Source: Planctomycetaceae bacterium (GTDB lineage: Bacteria > Planctomycetota > Planctomycetia > Pirellulales > Pirellulaceae). From it: a DNA stretch of 5,128 bases. The DNA lies in assembly GCA_007129635.1 (NCBI GenBank), contig SKVE01000767.1, forward strand, positions 1-5,128, given 5' to 3'. Below are positions 1-5,128 of this stretch, piece after piece. Position 1 is the first letter of the stretch. Every line of letters starts with the position of its first letter. A program made the position numbers and the translations under genes. The notes beneath the pieces were generated by a model. That model was not told where the DNA came from and ran no database searches. It saw only the letters and a program-made list of their open reading frames with translations.

Positions 1-703
1 ACCGCCGCGCGACGTCCAGGCCGCATTTGCGAGCGATCAGACTGTCCGGATAATCACGCATCAATCGCATCTGCGTGTGGATGATCGCATCGGTCAAGCA
101 CCAACCGGCCTCCGTCGCCTGGACCAACGACGGCACCGCGAATTGGAACACCTGTTCGAACCCTTGGACGTATTGGCGAGCCACCAGGTCGCGGTCGGCG
201 GCCAGTTGCATGGCTGCCATCAGAGCGTTAGGGGCAGGGCCGGCGACGTCCATTTGCTCGGATTCACCCAGGCCGCCGGGTTGCGCCAGAGAGATCGCCT
301 CGTACACCTGTCGAGCATCTTCGGTGGTCAGCCGTGCAAGCACCTGCGATACGCCCGATTCCAAAGGCTGATCGGCGGGCACACAGGCCAGCGGCGACAA
401 CAACAGCACGCTGCCCAGGTTCGTGTTGACCGACACCCGCTGTCGCGTCGCTTGGATGGCTCGCAGCACCGTCCTACCGACGCCCTGATCGCAAGCCGCC
501 TGCATGACGGGCCCGATCGCCGTCGCACTGACTACGAAATCGACCAAGGTCATGTCCTCGAAATCACAGCCCCGATGGACATTGCCCGGCTTGGGCGCGG
601 TGACTTCCAACAGGCAAGCCAGAGTCGCGCATTGCCCCACCGACCAACGCAGGCCATGGTCCTGCTGGGCATTCCCCGGATCGGCCGTCGGTTCGGTAAA
701 CAT
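1..703 (-). CDS. CitG-like triphosphoribosyl-dephospho-CoA synthase family protein (partial, C-terminus outside window)
   Basis: The frame is open from an ATG at 703-701 to the left edge, giving 234 codons without a stop. Family members are usually about 280-300 residues, so roughly the last fifth is missing. Seen: LLEVTAPKPGNVHRG at residues 31-45, followed by DFEDM (47-51); NTNLGSVLLLSPLA (93-106); an AQPGGLG segment (140-146); then a DVAGPAPNALMAAM stretch and an LAADRDLVARQY helix. The PKPG, NTxLG and PGGLG blocks are those of the CitG/MdcB family (Pfam CitG), which makes 2'-(5''-triphosphoribosyl)-3'-dephospho-CoA, the prosthetic-group precursor of citrate and malonate lyases, from ATP and dephospho-CoA. 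The PKPGNVHR form differs from the classical citrate-lyase type. From memory it is the form found in planctomycetes, methanogens and methylotrophs, where its substrate is uncertain. The start overlaps the stop of the upstream hydrolase gene (TGATG), with a weak GAGG six bases before it. Family assignment is good; the precise reaction is unproven. Confidence 0.85.
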   Translation of the reverse strand, partial: MFTEPTADPGNAQQDHGLRWSVGQCATLACLLEVTAPKPGNVHRGCDFEDMTLVDFVVSATAIGPVMQAACDQGVGRTVLRAIQATRQRVSVNTNLGSVLLLSPLACVPADQPLESGVSQVLARLTTEDARQVYEAISLAQPGGLGESEQMDVAGPAPNALMAAMQLAADRDLVARQYVQGFEQVFQFAVPSLVQATEAGWCLTDAIIHTQMRLMRDYPDSLIARKCGLDVARR

Positions 704-1599
704 CAGGTGCCTCGCTGACCATCCCGCAGCGGATGATCTGCCAGGAAGGAATCGACCAACGGGACGATGCGCTCGTGAGCATCCTCGATGACGTAATGAC
801 CGGCCTGTTCCAAACGGTGGACGCGGGCGTCGGGAAACGATTCCAACAGTCGATCCAGGCAAACGGGCGTGAAGCACCAGTCACGCATGCCCCAGATCAT
901 CATGGTCGGTCGGTCGGCCAGCGCGGGCAAGCCCTGCTCGATGGCCTGCAGGGTCTGCCACGTGGGATGACCAGCGGTCTTAGGGATGTCGGCGACAAAA
1001 CGCTGAATGGCGATGCGGTTCGCCCAACTGTCGTAGGGAGCCAGCAGTCCGGCCCGCACCGGCGTTGTCATGCGGCGACGATCGGTCACGGCCATCGTCA
1101 AAGCGGCTCGAGCAAACAAATTCAAGCCACGGACCGCGAGACTGCCCAGGACGGGCGTTCGGCACAGGCGTATTCGAAAAGGGATGTACGGTGGCGGAAA
1201 GGCGCCCGTGTTGAACAACACCAAGCGCGAAACTCGATCCGGGACTCGCAACGCAGCCCCCAAACCGATCGCGCCACCCCAATCGTGAACCAACAGCGTG
1301 ATCGATCGCAGATCCAAACGTTCGATCAACTGGACCAAGTTATCGATGTGCTGAGCCAGCCGGTAAGGATACCGCTGCGGTTTGTCGCTCAAACCACAGC
1401 CGATATGGTCGGGTACGACGACGCGAAACCGGTCGCGAAATGCCAATGCCAGGTTGCGCCAGTAAAACGACCAGGTCGGATTGCCGTGCACCATCAGCAG
1501 CACCGGCCCGGCGCCCTCGTCCAAGTAGTGATAACGTCCCGCATCCAGTTTCAAATGGTGCGATCGGAACGGGTACAGCGATTTCCAGTCTTTGTCCAT
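703..1599 (-). CDS. oleB: OleB-like alpha/beta hydrolase (haloalkane dehalogenase superfamily, probable beta-lactone decarboxylase)
   Basis: This is a 298-residue alpha/beta hydrolase starting MDKDWKSLYPF. Visible catalytic elements are the oxyanion/halide-site motif HGNPTWSFYWR (38-48), the nucleophile Asp106 in HDWGG (105-109), the acid Asp240 in WGMRDW (236-241) and the base His268 in AGHYVIED (266-273). Asp as nucleophile places it with haloalkane dehalogenases, epoxide hydrolases and OleB. Several segments match my memory of OleB closely: VVPDHIGCGLSDKP (61-74), the NTGAFPPP cap start (130-137), APYDSWANRIAI (187-198) and the GHYVIED end. OleB decarboxylates beta-lactones to cis-olefins after OleA, OleD and OleC in long-chain hydrocarbon synthesis, and acts in the cytoplasm as part of an Ole assembly. 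None of those partners is in the window. The frame continues upstream to a GTG at 1701, but the family begins near the YPF motif, so the ATG at 1599 is preferred; neither start has a clear Shine-Dalgarno sequence. Haloalkane dehalogenase activity is the main alternative. Confidence 0.85.
   Translation of the reverse strand: MDKDWKSLYPFRSHHLKLDAGRYHYLDEGAGPVLLMVHGNPTWSFYWRNLALAFRDRFRVVVPDHIGCGLSDKPQRYPYRLAQHIDNLVQLIERLDLRSITLLVHDWGGAIGLGAALRVPDRVSRLVLFNTGAFPPPYIPFRIRLCRTPVLGSLAVRGLNLFARAALTMAVTDRRRMTTPVRAGLLAPYDSWANRIAIQRFVADIPKTAGHPTWQTLQAIEQGLPALADRPTMMIWGMRDWCFTPVCLDRLLESFPDARVHRLEQAGHYVIEDAHERIVPLVDSFLADHPLRDGQRGT
710..713 (-). promoter_or_regulatory. Weak ribosome binding site of the CitG-like gene, inside the end of oleB
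   Basis: GAGG reads leftward at 713-710, six bases before the ATG at 703. It lies within the last codons of the hydrolase gene, so the two genes must share a transcript, and ribosomes finishing the first could restart on the second through the TGATG overlap. Confidence 0.4.
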
Positions 1600-1724
1600 A
1601 GTCGGCAGATTAACCGGCCAACCCCCAATTTTCAACCGGCTTGCCTCCGGCCCATGGTCGCCGCAGCGGTCTCGCGACCGGTCGATTTTTTTCGGCAGCA
1701 CTCTGGAATAAAGATAAGCTGTCG

Positions 1725-1751
1725 ATTATACAACATGATCAGCCCAGTCAT
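1725..1751 (-). promoter_or_regulatory. Candidate sigma-70 type promoter for the leftward oleB/citG-like pair
   Basis: On the minus strand a perfect TATAAT lies at 1730-1725. The best -35 is a poor ATGACT at 1751-1746, giving a short 15-base spacer. Transcription would start near 1718, leaving a leader of about 119 bases before the ATG at 1599, or about 17 bases before the alternative GTG at 1701. The -10 box is convincing and the -35 is not. Confidence 0.4.
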
Positions 1752-1778
1752 CTTGATCGGGTCGCATCCATCCCCCTC

Positions 1779-1784
1779 AAGGAG
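1779..1784 (+). promoter_or_regulatory. Strong ribosome binding site of the DUF3500 gene
   Basis: AAGGAG at 1779-1784 is followed by eight bases and then the ATG at 1793. It fixes the start of the DUF3500 gene and contrasts with the divergent hydrolase gene, which has no visible Shine-Dalgarno sequence. Confidence 0.8.
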
Positions 1785-1792
1785 ATCTCACG

Positions 1793-2839
1793 ATGAACAG
1801 GCGAGCCTACCCCGTTTTCGCCGCGTTGATGGTGTTGATGGTGACCGCCGGTGCCGTCTATTTGCGAAGCCTCTCGACGGGAGCGAATATGACGCAGGCC
1901 GCGAAAGCCTATCTGGCGACTTTGACCGAGGAACAAAGGGCCATTTCGCTGATGGAATACGACACGCCGCAGCGAGTCGGCTGGCATTTCATCCCGAAGG
2001 ACCAGCGCAAAGGCTTGCAGATCAGGGACATGAACCAAGCGCAACGCAAAGCCGCCTTCGAGTTGCTGAAAACCACGTTAAGCCAGGTAGGCTACGACAA
2101 GGCGCGGACCATCATGGAACTGGAAAGCATCTTGCACGAACTGCAGAAGACTCGCGGCGGTGGCGCGATTCGCGATCCGCAACGCTACTATTACACCGTC
2201 TTTGGGGAGCCGGACGAGGCGGGCCGGTGGGGATTGAGCATCGAAGGCCACCATCTATCCTTGAACTTCGTCGTTCAGGAGAACCAGGTCATCGCCAGCT
2301 CGCCGACCTTCCTGGCCGCCAACCCCAGCGTGGTGAAGGACGAATTCCCCGGAATGCCTCCCCGAGGCACTCGCGTGCTGGACCAGGAGGAACTGATCGG
2401 CTTCGAACTGATCCGGGCGTTAAGTCCGGAGCAGCGTTCCGAGGCGATCGTCGCGGACCGGGCACCTCGCGATATCCGCGCTGCGGGGGAAGCCGAACCG
2501 CCAAAATACGAAGCGACCGGCCTGGCGTATTCGCGCATGGATGAAGCTCAGCAGACCATGCTTCAACGGCTGATCCAAGTCTATGCTGGCAATCTGCCCG
2601 AAGACGTTTGTGCCCAACGCTTGGCGGCCATAGAACAGGCCGGTTATGACCGTGTTTATTTCGCCTGGGCCGGCGCGGATCGTCCGGGGATCGGACACTA
2701 CTATCTGATCCAAGGCCCCACATTCCAGATCGAATTCGTCAATGTCCAGCCGGATTCGGCAGGCAACCCGGCCAGCCACATCCATAGTGTGTGGCGCGAC
2801 CCTCGAGGCGATTTTGCGATTCCCATCGCGGCCCAGTGA
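1793..2839 (+). CDS. DUF3500 domain protein with N-terminal signal/anchor
   Basis: This 348-residue protein has an N-terminal Arg pair and a hydrophobic stretch at about residues 7-24, so it is probably exported or membrane-anchored; no clear AxA cleavage site is visible. The rest matches DUF3500 as I know it. An N-terminal helical part contains LTEEQRAISLMEYD (44-57), W64-H65 and QRKAAFELLKTTLS (84-97). A central part contains DPQRYYYTVFGEP (128-140) and GRWGLSIEGHHLSLNF (144-159). A C-terminal part contains GHYYLIQGPTFQIEF (301-315) and HIHSVWRDPRGDF (329-341). The clustered His and Trp residues (H153, H154, H302, H329, H331, W334) are family-typical and could bind a metal or ligand, but that is inference, as the family has no established activity that I know of. 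The start is set by a strong AAGGAG. It lies divergent to the OleB-like gene and about 216 bases before dapA, so it is probably transcribed alone. Confidence 0.88.
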   Translation: MNRRAYPVFAALMVLMVTAGAVYLRSLSTGANMTQAAKAYLATLTEEQRAISLMEYDTPQRVGWHFIPKDQRKGLQIRDMNQAQRKAAFELLKTTLSQVGYDKARTIMELESILHELQKTRGGGAIRDPQRYYYTVFGEPDEAGRWGLSIEGHHLSLNFVVQENQVIASSPTFLAANPSVVKDEFPGMPPRGTRVLDQEELIGFELIRALSPEQRSEAIVADRAPRDIRAAGEAEPPKYEATGLAYSRMDEAQQTMLQRLIQVYAGNLPEDVCAQRLAAIEQAGYDRVYFAWAGADRPGIGHYYLIQGPTFQIEFVNVQPDSAGNPASHIHSVWRDPRGDFAIPIAAQ

Positions 2840-2914
2840 TCAACCCCGAATGATTGCCGTGAAACACAAAACAAGTACGCATACACATCCCCTTGGGGGG
2901 CGTCGTGCGGTACT

Positions 2915-2942
2915 CCACCGATGGCAGATGCGTGGTTTTTTT
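2915..2942 (+). terminator. Weak rho-independent terminator candidate after the DUF3500 gene
   Basis: CCAC at 2915-2918 can pair with GTGG at 2932-2935, and the stem may continue past a 2x2 internal mismatch. Seven T residues follow immediately at 2936-2942. The stem is short and the site is about 75 bases past the stop codon, so this is tentative. The nearby CCCCTTGGGG at 2889-2898 has too small a loop to act as the stem. Confidence 0.25.
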
Positions 2943-2969
2943 CCCGCTTGGGACATCGATCGACCATGC

Positions 2970-2998
2970 TTGGTGATTGGTGAACGAGCCGTTATGAT
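2970..2998 (+). promoter_or_regulatory. Candidate promoter of dapA
   Basis: TTGGTG at 2970-2975 and TATGAT at 2993-2998 are separated by exactly 17 bases, a normal sigma-70 arrangement with a good -10 and a half-matching -35. Transcription would begin near 3005, giving a leader of about 50 bases before the dapA ATG at 3056. The leader contains two copies of ACGGTT (3013-3018 and 3023-3028), ten bases apart. Confidence 0.45.
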
Positions 2999-3055
2999 AG
3001 TCGGGCTGCAAGACGGTTCAACACGGTTTTCACTCACCTCCTGACAGGCCAAACG

Positions 3056-3943
3056 ATGGACAGAAAAGGTTCCGAATTCGCTGGGTTATCGGTCGCGATC
3101 GTCACGCCCATCCGCGACGGTCAGGTCGATTACGAAACGCTTCGCGCTCAGGTGGATTTCCAAGTGGCTGCCGGCACGACCTGCATCTGTCCGGTCGGCA
3201 CGACGGGGGAATCGCCAACGCTGTCTCACGAAGAGCATGAACGGGTGATCGCCGAGGTCGTGCAGCATGCGGCTGGCCGCATCAAGGTGATGGCGGGGAC
3301 CGGGTCGAACAGCACGGCCGAGGCGATCCGCTTGACGACCTGGGCAGAGCGTGCGGGCGCCGATGCGGCTCTGCTGGTCGCCCCGTACTACAACAAGCCG
3401 ACTCAGGAAGGCTTTTACCAACACTATTTGCGGATCTCCGAGTCGGTCCGTTTTCCTTTGTGCATCTACAATATCCCTGGTCGGACCGCCAAGAACATCG
3501 AGCCGGATACGATCTGCCGCTTGGGCGAATTGGCGAATGTCACCCTGGTCAAAGAGGCGACGGGTTCTCTGGACCAGGCCTCGCAGGTCCTGGTCGGCAG
3601 CCGTCTGACCTTGCTCAGCGGCGATGACAGCCTGACCTTGCCGCTGATGTCGATCGGTGGCGAGGGGGTCATCTCCGTCGTGGGCAACATCGTCCCCCAG
3701 GACATGATCCAGATGGTCCGCTGCTTCCAGTCGGGCGATATCGACGCGGCCTGCCGCTGGCATCATAAGTTGTTCCTGCTGTGCCGAGACATGCTGGGGC
3801 TGGCAACCAATCCGATTCCGATCAAAGCCGCCATGAAGTTGCTGGGCCGGGATACGGGCGAACTGCGTCTGCCGATGACACCCTTGGATCAGGCCGGCGA
3901 AGCTCGGCTGCGCAATACGTTGCAGAACTATGGGCTGCTTTGA
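3056..3943 (+). CDS. dapA: 4-hydroxy-tetrahydrodipicolinate synthase
   Basis: DapA condenses pyruvate with aspartate semialdehyde, the first committed step of diaminopimelate and lysine synthesis, in the cytoplasm, usually as a homotetramer. The protein has 295 residues, close to the 292 of E. coli DapA, and aligns with it with a constant offset of five. The Schiff-base lysine is Lys166 in VKEATG. The proton relay is Thr49, Tyr112 and Tyr138, and Arg143 in YNIPGRT binds the substrate carboxylate. GTTGES (48-53) and this Arg favour DapA over N-acetylneuraminate lyase or KDG aldolase. [17 protein letters not shown] and [13 protein letters not shown] are further family blocks. Residues corresponding to the E. 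coli lysine feedback site are present: Ser53, His58, His61, Asn85, Glu89 and Tyr111. Only an AGG at 3046-3048 precedes the ATG as a weak ribosome site. The gene appears to have its own promoter, and the SDR gene follows 158 bases downstream on the same strand. Confidence 0.96.
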   Translation: MDRKGSEFAGLSVAIVTPIRDGQVDYETLRAQVDFQVAAGTTCICPVGTTGESPTLSHEEHERVIAEVVQHAAGRIKVMAGTGSNSTAEAIRLTTWAERAGADAALLVAPYYNKPTQEGFYQHYLRISESVRFPLCIYNIPGRTAKNIEPDTICRLGELANVTLVKEATGSLDQASQVLVGSRLTLLSGDDSLTLPLMSIGGEGVISVVGNIVPQDMIQMVRCFQSGDIDAACRWHHKLFLLCRDMLGLATNPIPIKAAMKLLGRDTGELRLPMTPLDQAGEARLRNTLQNYGLL

Positions 3944-3992
3944 CAGAGAAACGTCGTTCGTTAGCACCGTTCGAGAAATAACTGTCCAATTT

Positions 3993-4028
3993 CCCCTCGC
4001 CCCTCGTGGGAGAGGGCAGGGTGAGGGG
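3993..4028. repeat. GC-rich palindromic repeat resembling a REP-type element
   Basis: CCCCTCGCCC at 3993-4002 and GGGTGAGGGG at 4019-4028 form a ten-pair stem with a single G-U pair around a 16-base loop, and the loop contains a further GGGAGAGGG block. Composition and layout resemble the 'CCCTCTCCC / GGGTGAGGGG' intergenic repeats I recall from several GC-rich bacteria, planctomycetes included. It lies between dapA and the SDR gene. No T-run follows, so it is not a classical terminator, though it could shield the dapA transcript 3' end. Only one copy is in the window, so repeat status rests on recall. Confidence 0.55.
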
Positions 4029-4089
4029 GCAGACCCAATGTATCAACGGCGGTCTCACGCCCTGGTAACCCTTCACTTCCCGATTGCAC

Positions 4090-4093
4090 AGGA
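4090..4093 (+). promoter_or_regulatory. Ribosome binding site that decides the TTG start of the SDR gene
   Basis: AGGA at 4090-4093 (continuing as AGGAAA) lies eight bases before the TTG at 4102. There is no in-frame ATG near the beginning of the SDR domain, and an upstream in-frame TTG at 4084 would place this site inside the coding region, so 4102 is the better start. Confidence 0.65.
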
Positions 4094-4101
4094 AATCAAC
4101 T

Positions 4102-4905
4102 TTGTCCCGCGAACTGGATGGTAAGACCGCTGTGGTCACCGGGTCGTCGTCAGGGATCGGGCGTGCCATCGCGCTGGAATTGGCCGCGGCCGGGGCCGCT
4201 GTGGTGATCCATGGCCGTAAACGCACCGACGCGGCGGAACAAGTCGCCGAGCAGATCAAAGCCCAAGGCGGCCAGTCAACGGTCATCTTGGCCGACCTGG
4301 CCGATCCGACGACGCACCACGCGCTGGTCGATCAAGCCTGGAACTGGCGAGATGGCGTTCAATTGTGGATCAATAACGCTGGGGCCGATGTGCTGACTGG
4401 CCAAGTGGCCGGTTGGTCCTTTTCGCAGAAGCTGGAACTGCTGTGGCACGTTGACGTGCATGCCGCCATCCAACTGGCTCGATCGATCGGGCAACGGATG
4501 ACGGCCCGCCAAGAAGCGAAACCGGGTGGCGAACCGGATGTGATCCTGAACATGGGATGGGATCAGGCCGAGTTCGGGATGGCCGGCGACAGCGGTGAAA
4601 TGTTTGCGGCCATCAAGGGGGCCGTTATGGCATTCAGCCGCAGCCTGGCCCGATCGCTGGCCCCCCATGTTCGCGTGAACTGCCTGGCGCCCGGTTGGAT
4701 CCGTACCGCCTGGGGCCACGAGGCATCCGAGTACTGGCAACGCCGCGCAGCGAGCGAATCGCTCCTGCAACGCTGGGGCACCCCCGAGGATGTCGCGCGC
4801 ACGGCCCGATTCCTTGCTTCGCCCGCAGCCAGCTTCATTACCGGCCAGACGATCCCGATCAACGGAGGCCTGCGAACCACCCCCCCAAATGCGGATGTTC
4901 GTTGA
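4102..4905 (+). CDS. Short-chain dehydrogenase/reductase family protein with atypical catalytic residues
   Basis: The 267-residue protein has the classical SDR Rossmann layout. TGSSSGIG (13-20) is the dinucleotide-binding loop, HGRKR (37-41) ends the second strand and its basic residues suggest NADP(H). ADLAD is at 64-68, NNAG at 91-94, and RVNCLAPGWIRTAW at 191-204. RWGTPEDVARTARFLASPAASFITGQTIPINGG (from about 224 to 256) is the usual SDR C-terminus; its pieces are read directly. The catalytic tetrad is unusual: the YxxxK tyrosine is Phe168 (codon TTT at 4603-4605) while Lys172 remains. The Ser region reads LNMGWDQAE (149-157) with no serine and two extra residues before Phe168. The helix-4 Asn position appears to be Asp118. 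The reading frame is intact, so this is not simple decay. It may bind a nucleotide without ordinary ketoreductase activity, or use a different chemistry. The start is TTG at 4102, set by AGGAAA. It follows dapA and may be read through from it. Confidence 0.88.
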   Translation: MSRELDGKTAVVTGSSSGIGRAIALELAAAGAAVVIHGRKRTDAAEQVAEQIKAQGGQSTVILADLADPTTHHALVDQAWNWRDGVQLWINNAGADVLTGQVAGWSFSQKLELLWHVDVHAAIQLARSIGQRMTARQEAKPGGEPDVILNMGWDQAEFGMAGDSGEMFAAIKGAVMAFSRSLARSLAPHVRVNCLAPGWIRTAWGHEASEYWQRRAASESLLQRWGTPEDVARTARFLASPAASFITGQTIPINGGLRTTPPNADVR

Positions 4906-4913
4906 CCAGATAC

Positions 4914-4942
4914 TTGCCCGTTGTGCTGCATTGCGGTAAATT
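4914..4942 (+). promoter_or_regulatory. Candidate promoter of the DUF1559 gene
   Basis: TTGCCC at 4914-4919 and TAAATT at 4937-4942 are 17 bases apart, each matching four of six consensus positions. Transcription would start near 4949, leaving a leader of about 55 bases that contains the hairpin at 4977-5000. The match is moderate. Confidence 0.35.
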
Positions 4943-4976
4943 AGTAGAGTTCCCGGTCGCCGTCGGCACAACCTCA

Positions 4977-5000
4977 ACATCCTGGCTGCTGGGAGGATGT
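4977..5000 (+). promoter_or_regulatory. Hairpin covering the ribosome binding site of the DUF1559 gene
   Basis: ACATCCT at 4977-4983 is perfectly complementary to AGGATGT at 4994-5000, a seven-pair stem with a ten-base loop. The Shine-Dalgarno GGAGG at 4992-4996 lies partly in the 3' arm and eight bases before the ATG at 5005. Folding would hide AGG of the site. The complementarity is seen; a regulatory effect is inferred. Confidence 0.45.
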
Positions 5001-5004
5001 CTTT

Positions 5005-5128
5005 ATGCTGATAAAAAAACGCGGCTACACGTTGATTGAGTCTTTGGTTGCCATCACGATCATCGGCGTGTTGGTCGCCCTGCTATTGCCTGCGGTGCAA
5101 TCGGCCCGCGAATCGGCTCGACGCACCC
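5005..5128 (+). CDS. DUF1559 domain protein with type IV pilin-like N-terminus (partial, C-terminus outside window)
   Basis: Forty-one codons are visible before the right edge. They read [12 protein letters not shown] at the start, then a hydrophobic helix with [15 protein letters not shown], then [12 protein letters not shown]. This is a class III (type IV pilin/pseudopilin) signal: basic leader, Gly7 before Tyr8 as the prepilin peptidase cleavage site, and Glu12 at position +5 of the mature protein. The [15 protein letters not shown] ending is highly characteristic of the planctomycete DUF1559 family (also called SBP_bac_10-like, with H-X9-DG C-terminal motif), which is much expanded in these genomes. 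Whether these proteins form fibres or pseudopili is not settled, and the defining C-terminal part is outside the window. The start is supported by GGAGG eight bases upstream. It is on the same strand as the SDR gene but 99 bases away with its own promoter candidate. Confidence 0.9.
   Translation, partial: MLIKKRGYTLIESLVAITIIGVLVALLLPAVQSARESARRT

Noticed and set aside
77..718. A 213-codon open frame on the plus strand
   Set aside because: It is antisense to the CitG-like gene, whose PKPG, NTxLG and PGGLG motifs identify the true strand.
1667..1692. Hairpin CGGTC-TCGC-GACCG followed by seven T residues on the plus strand, resembling a terminator
   Set aside because: The stem has only five pairs, five bases separate it from the T-run, and no rightward gene ends before it. 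It lies in the leader of the leftward hydrolase gene.
733..2544. A 603-codon open frame on the plus strand
   Set aside because: It is antisense to the OleB-like gene and then out of frame within the DUF3500 gene. Its protein shows no recognisable motif, and both real genes have clear family motifs in their own frames. Long empty frames like this are expected in GC-rich coding DNA.
2889..2898. Palindrome CCCCTTGGGG in the region before dapA
   Set aside because: The loop would be too small for a stable stem, and no regulator site I know matches it.
3086..3967. A 293-codon open frame on the minus strand
   Set aside because: It is the complement of dapA and is Gln/Arg/Asp-rich with no domain.
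4084..4101. Upstream TTG start for the SDR gene adding six residues
   Set aside because: It would place the AGGAAA ribosome site inside the coding region. The TTG at 4102 has correct spacing and starts just before the first SDR strand.
4276..4980. A 234-codon open frame on the minus strand
   Set aside because: It is antisense to the SDR gene and shows no motif.

Overview
The window looks like chromosomal DNA from a planctomycete, probably of the Pirellulales/Rhodopirellula type. The clearest sign is the rightmost gene. It starts with a type IV pilin-like N-terminus (GYTLIE, then a hydrophobic helix ending [15 protein letters not shown]), which is the hallmark of the DUF1559 proteins that planctomycetes carry in many copies. 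The other genes fit: an OleB-type hydrolase, a CitG-like protein of the 'PKPGNVHR' type and an exported DUF3500 protein. The DNA is GC-rich, genes are separated by roughly 100-220 bp, and Shine-Dalgarno (SD) signals are strong for some genes and absent for others. No phage, transposase, CRISPR, tRNA or rRNA was seen.

Layout. Bases 1-1599 hold a leftward pair: an OleB-like alpha/beta hydrolase (start 1599) followed by a CitG-like triphosphoribosyl-dephospho-CoA synthase family gene. The two share a TGATG stop/start overlap, and the second gene runs off the left edge. Bases 1600-1792 are a divergent regulatory region. Bases 1793-2839 encode a DUF3500 protein with an N-terminal signal or anchor. 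Bases 2840-3055 contain a weak terminator candidate and a reasonable promoter for dapA (3056-3943). Bases 3944-4101 carry a GC-rich palindromic repeat resembling REP elements. Bases 4102-4905 encode a short-chain dehydrogenase/reductase (SDR) with a TTG start. Its nucleotide-binding motifs are intact but its catalytic tetrad is largely replaced. After a 99-bp gap with a promoter candidate and an SD-covering hairpin, the partial DUF1559 gene starts at 5005.

How the genes relate. DapA is the one confident central-metabolism enzyme (lysine and diaminopimelate synthesis), and it keeps the residues of the Gram-negative lysine feedback site. The OleB-like protein points to long-chain olefin (beta-lactone) chemistry, but no oleA, oleC or oleD is visible here; its coupled partner is a CitG-like protein instead. 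The SDR follows dapA on the same strand and may be read through from it, although the repeat lies between them. I see no single dedicated system linking all six genes. The points most worth a second look are the atypical SDR, the coupled oleB/citG-like pair and the hairpin over the DUF1559 ribosome binding site.
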